Source: Anaerotignum sp. (GTDB taxonomy: Bacteria; Bacillota; Clostridia; Lachnospirales; Anaerotignaceae). Taken from it: a stretch of 64,000 nt of DNA. The DNA lies in assembly GCF_017483025.1 (NCBI RefSeq), contig NZ_JAFUMA010000010.1, forward strand, positions 62,001-126,000, in the 5' to 3' direction. Both the position numbers and the translations under genes were made by a program. This document shows positions 41,109 to 49,639 of this stretch, in pieces. Positions within the stretch are counted from its first letter, which is position 1, and each line of letters starts with the position of its first letter. The notes beneath the pieces were generated by a model, which was not told the origin of the DNA, ran no database searches, and worked only from the letters and a program-made list of their open reading frames with translations.

Positions 41109-42524
41109 ATGGATGATAGATTTGATAGAGAAAACGAATATTCCGATACAAGATATCCTCGCAGGGAAAGCTCCTCAATAGATGGGAATACCAGATATCC
41201 CGTCAGGGAAGAACGTCGTCCTCTGCGCAGTTCTCATCAGGAGCAGACATGCATCCCCAAAAAAGAAGAATTTGTAACGGGGCAGAACAGCTTTGCGGAA
41301 TATGAACAGCGGGCAGCCGCAAGACGGGCGGAATTTACCCAGGATACCCCCTATGGGGAGGAGCCCCGCAGAGCGGAGCGTGCCATGAGAGCGGAACGCC
41401 CCGAAAGAGAAACAAGAAGCAGCAGAAACCACGCCTCTGCATCTCATGGAAAAAATCACGGAAAGGGCAAGCACCGCAAAAAACGCCATCTGACAGGCTT
41501 TGCAAAGGGTCTGATCGTGCTGGTGGTGGCTTTGGTGATTGGTATCCTGTCCTTTACCTTTATGAATCACCTGATGAATCCCCCTACAGAGGAATTGGAG
41601 ATGAGCGGACAGACTGTAACTATCACCATCCCTGAAGGCGCAGGCACAGAGGATATCGCCAAAATTCTGAAAGAAAACAAACTGATCGGCAGTGTATTCG
41701 GCTTCAAGCTGACTAGTAAGCTGGAGGGCTTTGACGGCACCTATAAACAGGGTACTTACGAAGTGGATACAGGCCTGACGAAGCGCCAGATCATGGAGCT
41801 TTTGCAGAGTGGCAAGGTGGCGGCTGATCTGAAGATCACCATCCCCGAAGGCTATACCGTAAAACAAATCGCAGAAAAGGCGGCGGAAACAGGTATTTGC
41901 ACCGCTGAGGAATTTATCAGCGAATGTAACAACGGCACTTTTGATTATGATTTTCTGAAAGACCTGCCCGACAGAGAATATAAATTGGAAGGCTACCTCT
42001 TCCCTGATACTTATTTCCTGCATGAAAGCATGACAGCCCATGATATTATCGATGCCATGCTGGCTCGTTTCGACCAGATGTATACAGACGAATATCAGAA
42101 AGCCGTGGAAAAGAGCGGCCATACCCTGGATGAGATCGTGACCGTGGCTTCCATGGTGGAAAAAGAGATCAAGCTGCCCGAAGAAAGAGCCACAGCAGCA
42201 GGTGTTATGTATAACCGCCTGAGAGATGGTATCACACTGGGCATCGACGCTACAGTGCTTTACGCAGTGGGCAAAACAAGCGGAGAATTGACACAGGACG
42301 ACCTGAATATCGATTCCCCTTACAATACCCGCAAAAACTACGGTCTGCCTCTGGGTCCCATTTCTAACCCCGGGGAATCTTCCTTCAAGGCAGCCCTTTA
42401 CCCTGAAGAACATAACTACCTGTATTATGTCGTGGAAGCAGTGGGCAAGGATAACCACGTTTATTGCGAAACCTACGATGAATTCCTGAATGCAAAGGCA
42501 GCATATAACGCCAGCGCACAGTAA
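41109..42524 (+). CDS. mltG: Endolytic transglycosylase MltG
   Basis: Membrane-bound lytic transglycosylase that cuts nascent glycan strands and limits their length. A long charged, Arg/Glu-rich cytoplasmic region (1-130) precedes a membrane helix (about 135-157), a LysM-like segment (TITIPEGAGTEDIAKILKE) and the YceG catalytic domain, with the catalytic glutamate in VASMVEKEI (near residue 350) and the C-terminal SPYNTRKNYGLPLGPISNPG. The cytoplasmic extension is unusually long. ATG follows AAAGGAGC. The mltG-trmR-trhP order matches Bacillus yrrL-yrrM-yrrN/O. Confidence 0.93.
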   Translation: MDDRFDRENEYSDTRYPRRESSSIDGNTRYPVREERRPLRSSHQEQTCIPKKEEFVTGQNSFAEYEQRAAARRAEFTQDTPYGEEPRRAERAMRAERPERETRSSRNHASASHGKNHGKGKHRKKRHLTGFAKGLIVLVVALVIGILSFTFMNHLMNPPTEELEMSGQTVTITIPEGAGTEDIAKILKENKLIGSVFGFKLTSKLEGFDGTYKQGTYEVDTGLTKRQIMELLQSGKVAADLKITIPEGYTVKQIAEKAAETGICTAEEFISECNNGTFDYDFLKDLPDREYKLEGYLFPDTYFLHESMTAHDIIDAMLARFDQMYTDEYQKAVEKSGHTLDEIVTVASMVEKEIKLPEERATAAGVMYNRLRDGITLGIDATVLYAVGKTSGELTQDDLNIDSPYNTRKNYGLPLGPISNPGESSFKAALYPEEHNYLYYVVEAVGKDNHVYCETYDEFLNAKAAYNASAQ

Positions 42525-42542
42525 GAAATAGGAGAGAAGAAA

Positions 42543-43244
42543 ATGAATTACGTAACTGATGATACAATGAATGCCTATCTGCGTACGGTACAGCCTATGT
42601 ATGACGGCGTTCTGGGTGAAATTCAGAAGGAAGCCATTGCGGCGGAGGTGCCTATCGTGCCTCCTGAAGTGGCCCGCCTGCTGAGTGTTCTGCTGACCAT
42701 GCAGAAGCCCAAAAATATTCTGGAAATTGGCACAGCCGTTGCTTTTTCCGCAGGGCTCATGTGCCGTTATCTGCCCGAAGAAGGCACAGTGACCACTATA
42801 GACCGCTATGAAGTGATGCTGAAGGATGCTCGTGTGAATATTAAGCGCATGGGCCTGGAGGATAAGATCAAAATCCTGGAAGGGGACGCGGCGGATATCC
42901 TGCCTACCTTGGAAGGCACCTATGATGTGATTTTCATGGATGCGGCGAAGGGCCAGTATCAGGCTTTCCTGCCTCACTGCCTGCGCCTTTTACCTGTTGG
43001 CGGTCTCTTGATCGTGGATGATGTTCTGCAGGGCGGAACCATCGCCCAGACACGCTTCAGTGTGCCCCGCAGACAGCGCACTATCCACAAAAGACTGAGA
43101 AACTTCCTGTGGGAAATTACCCACAACGATGCACTGGAAACCTCTATCGTCCCTATCGGTGATGGCGTTGCCCTGTGCTATAAAAAGAAAGAAATCGAGT
43201 TCAAAGAACCCGAAGCAGAAGGAGATACTGACGATGCAGAATAA
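42543..43244 (+). CDS. trmR: tRNA 5-hydroxyuridine methyltransferase, O-methyltransferase family
   Basis: SAM-dependent O-methyltransferase, 233 residues, with SAM motif ILEIGTAVAFSAGLM (about 59-73), TIDRYEVML and the metal-binding FMDAAKGQY and IVDDVLQGG segments. It resembles Bacillus TrmR (YrrM), which methylates 5-hydroxyuridine at tRNA position 34 to 5-methoxyuridine. The assignment rests on family plus the neighbouring TrhP homologue, which makes the hydroxyuridine. The next gene starts inside its last 11 bases. Confidence 0.87.
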   Translation: MNYVTDDTMNAYLRTVQPMYDGVLGEIQKEAIAAEVPIVPPEVARLLSVLLTMQKPKNILEIGTAVAFSAGLMCRYLPEEGTVTTIDRYEVMLKDARVNIKRMGLEDKIKILEGDAADILPTLEGTYDVIFMDAAKGQYQAFLPHCLRLLPVGGLLIVDDVLQGGTIAQTRFSVPRRQRTIHKRLRNFLWEITHNDALETSIVPIGDGVALCYKKKEIEFKEPEAEGDTDDAE

Positions 43245-44484
43245 GAAAAGACTGGAATTGCTGGCACCTGCAGGCGATCTGGAAAAGCTGAAGATTGCTG
43301 TGCTTTATGGTGCGGATGCGGTATATATCGGTGGGGAGGCCTATGGTCTGCGCGCCAAAGCGAAGAATTTCGATATCGACACCATGGCGGAGGGGGTCAA
43401 GTTTGCCCATGAACATGGTGTAAAGGTATATGTAACAGCAAATATTTTCGCACATAATAACGATTTCGAAGGCATGGCGGAATATTTCAAAGCAGTGGAA
43501 TCCATTGGCGTAGATGCGCTGATCATTTCCGACCTGGGCGTGTTCTCCATTGCAAAGGAAGCTGTTCCCAATATGGAAATCCACGTTTCTACCCAGGCAA
43601 ACAACACAAACTACAAATCCGCGCAGATGTGGCATAAACTGGGCGCGCAGCGTGTTGTTGTTGCCCGCGAGCTTTCCATGCAGGAAATCAGAGAAGTGCG
43701 TGATAATATCCCTGAAGATATGGAAATCGAAGCCTTTGTACACGGTGCTATGTGCATTTCCTATTCCGGCAGATGCCTCTTAAGCAATTACCTGACAGGC
43801 AGAGATTCCAATAAGGGCGAATGTGCCCATCCCTGCAGATGGAAATATCATCTAGTGGAAGAGACCAGACCCGGCGTATATATTCCCATCGAAGAAAACG
43901 AAAGGGGCACCTATATCTACAATTCCAAAGATCTTTGTATGATCGAACATATTCCCGATATCGAAAAGGCGGGTATCTACAGCCTGAAGATCGAAGGACG
44001 CATCAAAACTCCTTTCTATGTTGGTACGGTCGTAAAAGCCTACAGACAGGCCATTGACGATTATTACACAGACCCCAAGCTGTACGAAGAACGTCTGCCT
44101 TATTATCTGGCAGAGGTTTCCAAGGCAAGCCATAGGGAATACACAACAGCCTTCTACTATGGCAAACCCGACGGCAACCAGCAGGTATATACAAACAATT
44201 CCTACATTCGTGAATATGATTTCATCGGCATGGTGCAGGAGGACTGGGATGAAGCAACAGGTTTTGCCGTTGTGGAACAGAGAAATAAATTCTCTGTTGG
44301 AGAGGAAATCGAGGTAATGCCTGCAAAGGGCGATTCCTATGCCATGGTAGTGACAGAAATCGTAAATATGAACGGCGAAAACGTGGAGTCTGCACCTCAT
44401 CCCCAGGAAATTCTGAAAGTGAAATTCGACAAGCCTGTTAAAAAGTTTGATATGCTCCGCAAAATTCCCACGGATGTAAAATAA
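43234..44484 (+). CDS. trhP: U32-family protein, tRNA hydroxylation (TrhP-like)
   Basis: A 416-residue peptidase U32 family member, labelled peptidase or collagenase-like in databases, but the subgroup next to trmR is needed for tRNA uridine-34 hydroxylation (TrhP). It begins LELLAPAGDLEKLKIAVLYGADAVY and has the family signature FVHGAMCISYSGRCLLS with downstream GECAHPCRWKY; these cysteines are the likely Fe-S or metal ligands. ATG 43234 follows GAAGGAG and overlaps trmR by 11 bases, indicating coupling. A prephenate-dependent reaction is known for this family but cannot be tested here. Confidence 0.88.
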   Translation: MQNKKRLELLAPAGDLEKLKIAVLYGADAVYIGGEAYGLRAKAKNFDIDTMAEGVKFAHEHGVKVYVTANIFAHNNDFEGMAEYFKAVESIGVDALIISDLGVFSIAKEAVPNMEIHVSTQANNTNYKSAQMWHKLGAQRVVVARELSMQEIREVRDNIPEDMEIEAFVHGAMCISYSGRCLLSNYLTGRDSNKGECAHPCRWKYHLVEETRPGVYIPIEENERGTYIYNSKDLCMIEHIPDIEKAGIYSLKIEGRIKTPFYVGTVVKAYRQAIDDYYTDPKLYEERLPYYLAEVSKASHREYTTAFYYGKPDGNQQVYTNNSYIREYDFIGMVQEDWDEATGFAVVEQRNKFSVGEEIEVMPAKGDSYAMVVTEIVNMNGENVESAPHPQEILKVKFDKPVKKFDMLRKIPTDVK

Positions 44485-44490
44485 AAAAAC

Positions 44491-44519
44491 TTGATTTTCT
44501 GTCGAAATAAAGATATTCT
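44491..44519 (+). promoter_or_regulatory. Promoter of the MarR gene
   Basis: TTGATT (44491-44496), 17 bases, TATTCT (44514-44519). An AGATA/TATCT inverted repeat starts at 44511 over the -10 and could be an autoregulatory site. Confidence 0.5.
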
Positions 44520-44553
44520 AATAGTATCTAAACGAAGGACAAGGTAAGATTTT

Positions 44554-44979
44554 ATGGAATTAACACAATGTATCAACTATTTATTGACAACTTCACAACA
44601 TACTGTTTTCCAGTATTTGAGCGGAAAACTTTCTGAATATGATCTGACACCTTCTCAGTATGGCGTGCTGAGCTGCCTGTGGCAAAGGGAATTTGCAACA
44701 CCGAAGCAGATTTCCGAGATTCTTTGCCTGGAAACCTCTACGATCTCCGGTGTTCTGGACAGAATGCAGAAAAAAGGGCTCATCGATCGTGTCATCAACA
44801 GAGAAGATAGAAGAGAAGTTCGCGTTGTGCCTACAGAAAAAGGCCAGCAGCTGCAGGAACCTATCACAAAGATCATTGATGAAGTAAATGAGGAAGTTTT
44901 GAAATGCTTCACGGAAGAGGAAGTTACATCGCTGAAAAATGCATTGCGCGTCATTGCGGACGGCAGCCATTTTAAATAA
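44554..44979 (+). CDS. MarR-family transcriptional regulator
   Basis: A 141-residue winged-helix dimeric regulator. Dimerisation helices are at both ends; the DNA-binding segment TPKQISEILCLETSTISGVLDRMQKKGLI and the wing REDRREVRVVPTEKGQQL (about 50-105) are canonical. It is a single gene between its own promoter and terminator, with no divergent transporter next to it, so its ligand and targets are not suggested by context. Confidence 0.92.
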   Translation: MELTQCINYLLTTSQHTVFQYLSGKLSEYDLTPSQYGVLSCLWQREFATPKQISEILCLETSTISGVLDRMQKKGLIDRVINREDRREVRVVPTEKGQQLQEPITKIIDEVNEEVLKCFTEEEVTSLKNALRVIADGSHFK

Positions 44980-44987
44980 AGAAGAAA

Positions 44988-45016
44988 CGGGTCTGGTTTA
45001 TCGCCAGGCCTTTTTT
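44988..45016 (+). terminator. Terminator of the MarR gene
   Basis: GGTCTGG (44990-44996) / CCAGGCC (45004-45010), one G-U, followed by TTTTTT. Confidence 0.88.
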
Positions 45017-45059
45017 AATGAAAAAAAGAAGGGTGATATGTAGCAGGGCAAAGCCCTGT

Positions 45060-45740
45060 TTATTCACTTAATGCGGCATTGAGCTTTTTCAATGCCTTTT
45101 TTTCGATGCGGGAAACATAGGAACGGGAGATACCCAACCGTTCCGCGATCTCCTGCTGGGTCAGCTCATCTCTATTCCAAAGCCCATAGCGCAGGATGAC
45201 GACGATACGCTCCCGTTCGGAAAGCCTTTCCTGCACAGCCCGGAGCATTTTTTGGGATTCAATGGAAAAATCCAGTTGGTCAGCAAAATCAGGCGTGTTG
45301 CTGTTTATTACATCTAACATGACAATCTCGTTGCCGTCCCGGTCTGTGCCGATGGGCTCATGGAGGGAGATGTCATTCTGAAATTTCTTGGAAAACCGCA
45401 GAGACATCAAAATTTCATTTTCAATACATCTGGAAGCATACGTGGCTAAACGTATGCTTTTTTCATTGTCATAGGAAAGGATCGCCTTGATAAGCCCTAC
45501 GATGCCGATGGAAATCAGCTCTTCCGGATCTCGCTGGGGATTATGATATTTTTTTGCAATATGGGCCACCAGCCGCAGGTTATGCATAATCAGCTCCTGC
45601 TTGGCGGCTTCTTTTTCTTCGTCGATACTGTTTTTGAACTGCAAAAGCAATCGCTGCTCCTCTTCCTTCGACAGGGGCCTGGGGAAGGAGCCTGAGGAAG
45701 AAAAGGCACACAAGAGGGGGATGCAGATAATCAGAAACAC
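45060..45740 (-). CDS. sigK: Sporulation sigma factor K (with pro-sequence)
   Basis: Late mother-cell RNA polymerase sigma factor. The 226-residue protein starts with a hydrophobic pro-sequence (MFLIICIPLLCAFSSSGSF, about 1-19) that would be removed by SpoIVFB, then FPRPLSKEEE (as in Bacillus SigK), region 2 (NLRLVAHIAKKYHN through TYASRCIENEILMSLR) and region 4 (TQQEIAERLGISRSYVSRIEKKAL). The reading frame is continuous, so there is no skin-type insertion. A GTG start at 45740, eight bases after GGAGG, is preferred to an in-frame GTG within the ribosome site. It is divergent from the spoIIA operon. Confidence 0.9.
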   Translation of the reverse strand: MFLIICIPLLCAFSSSGSFPRPLSKEEEQRLLLQFKNSIDEEKEAAKQELIMHNLRLVAHIAKKYHNPQRDPEELISIGIVGLIKAILSYDNEKSIRLATYASRCIENEILMSLRFSKKFQNDISLHEPIGTDRDGNEIVMLDVINSNTPDFADQLDFSIESQKMLRAVQERLSERERIVVILRYGLWNRDELTQQEIAERLGISRSYVSRIEKKALKKLNAALSE

Positions 45741-45840
45741 GAAGCACACCTCCGTTTCAGGGGATATTTTATCTTATGGGGAAGATGTGTTGTCTGTGCG
45801 TGTCTGAATGGAAGTTTTCCTGTCCCAATTTTGCAGGGCT

Positions 45841-45847
45841 TGTCGAA
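45841..45847 (+). promoter_or_regulatory. Candidate Spo0A box upstream of spoIIAA
   Basis: TGTCGAA exactly matches the 0A-box core, 78 bases before spoIIAA. AGGAAA (45853-45858) just downstream could be part of a sigma-H -35, but no clear -10 pairs with it. The 7-mer alone is common by chance; the context makes it credible. Confidence 0.45.
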
Positions 45848-45924
45848 GGGAAAGGAAAGTTGCGGCGAAAAGAGAAAAAAAAGAGCATCGAATCAGCTAT
45901 CATTTTGGAAAAGGAGGAATTTTT

Positions 45925-46284
45925 ATGGAATTGAAATTCAAACGGAAAAACAAAACACTTATCATACTGATCGCAGGGGAGATCGATCACCATACCTCTC
46001 AGGAGCTTCGTCGACAGACGGAAAGCGCCCTGGAGCAGATGGGCGGAAAAAACATTATCGTTGGCTTTCAGGAGGTCACTTTTATGGATAGCTCAGGCAT
46101 CGGGGTGATGATCGGACGATATAAGCAGATACAGTCTTTGGGCGGGCGCATCGCCATTTCCTGTCCCAATAAAAAGATCGAAGAAATCATTCACCTTTCA
46201 GGATTGTCCCGCTTATTGCCGTCCTTCCCATCCCTGAACGAAGCTATTGCCTATACGGAAGGGAGGGAAAGTGATGCAGTTTGA
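45925..46284 (+). CDS. spoIIAA: Anti-sigma-F factor antagonist SpoIIAA
   Basis: STAS-domain protein that, when unphosphorylated, removes SpoIIAB from sigma-F in the forespore. The 119 residues carry the phosphorylation loop TFMDSSGIGVM (53-61, phospho-acceptor Ser57 by alignment with Bacillus Ser58). ATG 45925 follows AAAAGGAGG; a longer open frame upstream has no ribosome site and covers the promoter. It is the first gene of spoIIAA-AB-sigF and overlaps spoIIAB by 11 bases. Confidence 0.95.
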   Translation: MELKFKRKNKTLIILIAGEIDHHTSQELRRQTESALEQMGGKNIIVGFQEVTFMDSSGIGVMIGRYKQIQSLGGRIAISCPNKKIEEIIHLSGLSRLLPSFPSLNEAIAYTEGRESDAV

Positions 46285-46702
46285 TAACAAAGCACAGGTC
46301 TTTTTCAGTGCAAAGTCGGAAAATGAATCTTTTGCCCGTCTCTTTGCCGCAGGCTTCCTAACACAGCTTGACCCGACCATCTCCGAGATGACGGACATCA
46401 AAACCGCCGTTTCCGAAGCAGTCACGAATGCCATCATTCATGGATATGAAACCCGGGAAGGAATGGTAGAACTCTTCTGCGGCTATGTGGGCAGGCACAT
46501 CTACATAGAGGTAGCGGATAAAGGAAAGGGCATCGAAAACGTAGCACAGGCACGGGAACCTCTCTATACCTCCAAACCTGAAATGGAACGTTCCGGCATG
46601 GGCTTTACCATCATGGAAACCTTCATGGAACGTGTCCGCGTCGAAAGTAGGGTGGGCGAAGGTACCCGTATCTTTATGGAAAAAACTCTGGCAAAGGAGT
46701 GA
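46274..46702 (+). CDS. spoIIAB: Anti-sigma-F factor and SpoIIAA kinase SpoIIAB
   Basis: GHKL-type protein kinase that binds and inhibits sigma-F and phosphorylates SpoIIAA. The 142 residues show the N box AVSEAVTNAIIHGY (about 41-54), the G1 box IEVADKGKGI (about 72-81) and the G2 region ERSGMGFTIMETFMERV. ATG 46274 follows GGGAGGG and lies inside spoIIAA. The stop is four bases before the sigF start. Confidence 0.95.
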   Translation: MQFDNKAQVFFSAKSENESFARLFAAGFLTQLDPTISEMTDIKTAVSEAVTNAIIHGYETREGMVELFCGYVGRHIYIEVADKGKGIENVAQAREPLYTSKPEMERSGMGFTIMETFMERVRVESRVGEGTRIFMEKTLAKE

Positions 46703-46706
46703 TCCC

Positions 46707-47420
46707 ATGGAGCATACCTATGCGTGCATCAGAAGGGCACAGGCGGGCGATGCCGCCGCGAAGGATCAATTGCTGCAGGAAAACAGCGGCCTCATCTGGA
46801 GCGTTGTACGGCGTTTCCAAGGGCGGAGTGAAGCAGAGGATCTGTATCAGATCGGCGCCATTGGGCTTTTGAAATGTATCGAAAAATTCGATTTTAGCTA
46901 TGATGTGAAATTTTCCACTTATGCCGTTCCCATGATTATGGGAGAGATCAAACGATTCCTGCGAGATGATGGGACAGTGAAGGTCAGCCGCAGCCTGAAG
47001 GAGCTTTCCTATCGTGCAAAGAAGCTGCAGGAAAAAGCCCTGCAGGAGGAAAACAGAGAATTGACTCTGCAGGAAATGGCAGCCCTTTTAGAAGTAGAAA
47101 AGGAAGAACTGCTTTTAGCTCTGGAATCTGGCAGGGAAGTGGAAAGCCTTTATGCATCTCAGGGCGGAAACGGCAACAATGCACCCCTGCAGCTGATAGA
47201 TAAACTGGCAGATACGACAGAAAATGATAAAATGTTGGAGCGGCTTTCTTTAATGGAAGCCCTGGAGCATCTGGACGCAAAGGAACGGCAGATCATCACC
47301 ATGCGGTATTTTCAAGACAGGACACAGTCCGACGTGGCGAAGTATATCGGCATTTCTCAGGTGCAGGTCTCTCGTATCGAAAAGCGGGTCTTATCCCGAA
47401 TGCAGGAAAGTCTGAAATGA
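46707..47420 (+). CDS. sigF: Sporulation sigma factor F
   Basis: First forespore-specific sigma factor. The 237-residue protein has region 2 (LIWSVVRRFQGRSEAEDLYQIGAIGLLKCIEKFDF, then FSTYAVPMIMGEIKRFLRDDG), region 3 (VSRSLKELSYRAKKLQEKA) and region 4 (RTQSDVAKYIGISQVQVSRIEKRVL). IKRFLRDDGTVKVSRSLKE is characteristic of SigF/SigG, and the gene order fixes it as SigF. ATG 46707 follows AAAGGAG. Confidence 0.95.
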   Translation: MEHTYACIRRAQAGDAAAKDQLLQENSGLIWSVVRRFQGRSEAEDLYQIGAIGLLKCIEKFDFSYDVKFSTYAVPMIMGEIKRFLRDDGTVKVSRSLKELSYRAKKLQEKALQEENRELTLQEMAALLEVEKEELLLALESGREVESLYASQGGNGNNAPLQLIDKLADTTENDKMLERLSLMEALEHLDAKERQIITMRYFQDRTQSDVAKYIGISQVQVSRIEKRVLSRMQESLK

Positions 47421-47421
47421 A

Positions 47422-47458
47422 AAAAGCAGGAACCCTCCAGAGTTCCTGCTTAATTTTT
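47422..47458. terminator. Bidirectional terminator after sigF
   Basis: AAGCAGGAAC (47424-47433) / GTTCCTGCTT (47442-47451) followed by AATTTTTA; shared with the convergent zinc-ribbon gene. Confidence 0.85.
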
Positions 47459-47461
47459 ATA

Positions 47462-47833
47462 TTAGAGCTTTCTGCCACATTTCGGGCAGTATTCATATTC
47501 AGGGGTAAGCAGATAGCCACAATCGGGGCAATTATTTGTTCTGCTGGTATCCATCCCAACGATGGTCAGATCTTCCTCTCGCAAAGTCACATTTTCACCA
47601 TGCTCGATAGCTTTGCCCAGCTCCTGATCGATGGAATAGACTGTATTGCAGCAATTGGAAACGGCATAATACTTTTTGCCCCACTTGAAAAGAGGAATAA
47701 AAAAGAAGCTAAAGTAGGTATAGACCATAAAAACAGAAATACTGCTGTAGCGTCCGCATTTTTTGCAAATCATGGTTTGTCTGAAGAAATCAAAATCCTT
47801 TCTGCCCTGGGCGATCCCGCCGATAAATATCAT
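47462..47833 (-). CDS. Zinc-ribbon protein with hydrophobic segment
   Basis: A 123-residue protein starting MIFIGGIAQGRKDFDF, with a first metal-type pair CKKC (about 23-26) and a CC (about 61), a hydrophobic stretch FMVYTYFSFFFIPLF (about 35-49), and a C-terminal zinc ribbon CPDCGYLLTPEYEYCPKCGRKL. I recall clostridial zinc-ribbon proteins of this layout beginning with FIGGI, function unknown. The ribosome site is weak. It converges on sigF and shares its terminator. Confidence 0.75.
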   Translation of the reverse strand: MIFIGGIAQGRKDFDFFRQTMICKKCGRYSSISVFMVYTYFSFFFIPLFKWGKKYYAVSNCCNTVYSIDQELGKAIEHGENVTLREEDLTIVGMDTSRTNNCPDCGYLLTPEYEYCPKCGRKL

Positions 47834-47868
47834 AAAAACACATCCTGTCGTTTTTTTAAAGAATTCAT

Positions 47869-47897
47869 TTTACAAGTTCTGGTTAACATGATAAAAT
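47869..47897 (+). promoter_or_regulatory. Promoter of the 33-aa membrane peptide
   Basis: TTTACA (47869-47874), 17 bases, TAAAAT (47892-47897), with TGA before the -10 (extended). Confidence 0.7.
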
Positions 47898-47940
47898 AAT
47901 TCCAGATGAAATGCAACTATTTTCCAAAGGAGGGGAGAGC

Positions 47941-48042
47941 ATGAAAATTTCTCGTTTGGTTGTAAGCGCAGTATCTCTGGCTGTTTCTGCAGCACTGCTG
48001 ACTCTGAGCATCATTGATCTGATCCGCAATGATGAATATTAA
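47941..48042 (+). CDS. Small membrane peptide, 33 aa
   Basis: A 33-residue ORF with ATG behind a strong AAAGGAGGGG and its own promoter 44 bases upstream. The peptide is MKISRLVV, then one hydrophobic helix SAVSLAVSAALLTLSIIDLI (about 9-28), and an RNDEY tail: a single-pass membrane miniprotein, or possibly an exported peptide. It lies between the zinc-ribbon gene and gap. I see no clear terminator directly after it and no antisense RNA of a type I toxin-antitoxin unit. Function unknown; coding is well supported by signals. Confidence 0.68.
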   Translation: MKISRLVVSAVSLAVSAALLTLSIIDLIRNDEY

Positions 48043-48202
48043 TTTTTGAATAAAATTTGAAAAATAGGAAAAACTGTTGGTAGTTATTCCGGAAAAAGCA
48101 GGTATTTGGCGGGGGAAAAGCAGCATTTTGCATTAATTTCTTTCGCCAAAACTTTTGTCTATGTATTTTTTCGGAAAATAGACAGTTTTTTCTATTTTTT
48201 TG

Positions 48203-48230
48203 TTGTGAAAAAAAATTTTTGTGGTATACT
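48203..48230 (+). promoter_or_regulatory. Promoter of the first gap gene
   Basis: TTGTGA (48203-48208), 16 bases, TATACT (48225-48230), with TGG before the -10. Confidence 0.6.
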
Positions 48231-48240
48231 ATGGGTGATA

Positions 48241-49317
<1,077 letters not shown>

Positions 49318-49343
49318 GTAAAGTAGGTATTAAGAAAAATATA

Positions 49344-49379
49344 GCCCTAAACTCTCTGAGTTTAGGGCATTTTCTTTTT
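49344..49379 (+). terminator. Terminator of the first gap gene
   Basis: Perfect stem GCCCTAAACTC (49344-49354) / GAGTTTAGGGC (49358-49368), then ATTTTCTTTTT. Confidence 0.92.
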
Positions 49380-49405
49380 GTCAAGAAAAAGTAAGAAAGA
49401 AAAAT

Positions 49406-49463
49406 AGGACAAAAAATGTCCCACTTTTTTGTCCAGATTTACGAAAGGGACATTTTGTGTCCC
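49406..49463 (+). promoter_or_regulatory. Tandem GGGACA/TGTCCC operator-like repeats upstream of the second gap gene
   Basis: AGGACA-N5-TGTCCC (49406-49422), a further half-site TTTTTTGTCC (49425-49434, also pairing with GGACAAAAAA at 49407-49416), and GGGACA-N5-TGTCCC (49447-49463). The two N5 palindromes are about 41 bases apart centre to centre. This resembles the repeated GGGAC/GTCCC architecture of CggR operators. Confidence 0.65.
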
Positions 49464-49558
49464 ACAAAAATGACCAGTTTGTATAAATCCTATCACATCT
49501 AACCAATCTTTTCCTGTATAGACTTCTGAAAAAAAATTATTTACAAATTTTGCAAGAA

Positions 49559-49587
49559 TTTTCATGATAAAAGTGTTAGAATAATAC
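49559..49587 (+). promoter_or_regulatory. Possible promoter of the second gap gene
   Basis: TTTTCA (49559-49564), 17 bases, TAATAC (49582-49587). Weak; other -10 options exist nearby. The rest of the 322-base gap between the gap genes holds the operator repeats and A/T-rich sequence without an ORF. Confidence 0.3.
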
Positions 49588-49639
49588 AGTAAATGTAACT
49601 AGTCATTCCTATTTTTATATATGAGAGGGGAAGAATCCA

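Noticed and set aside
43234-44484. Collagenase-like protease (common label of U32 proteins)
   Set aside because: Linkage to trmR and mltG points to the tRNA hydroxylation subgroup; no protease role is supported.
44500-44506. TGTCGAA (0A-box core) in the spacer of the MarR promoter, and another at 53082-53088 before lysA
   Set aside because: A 7-mer is expected about eight times by chance on both strands of 64 kb. Only the copy before spoIIAA has supporting context.
45043-45058. CAGGGC/GCCCTG hairpin downstream of sigK as its terminator
   Set aside because: Only six pairs and no U-tract directly after it on the minus strand; too weak to annotate.
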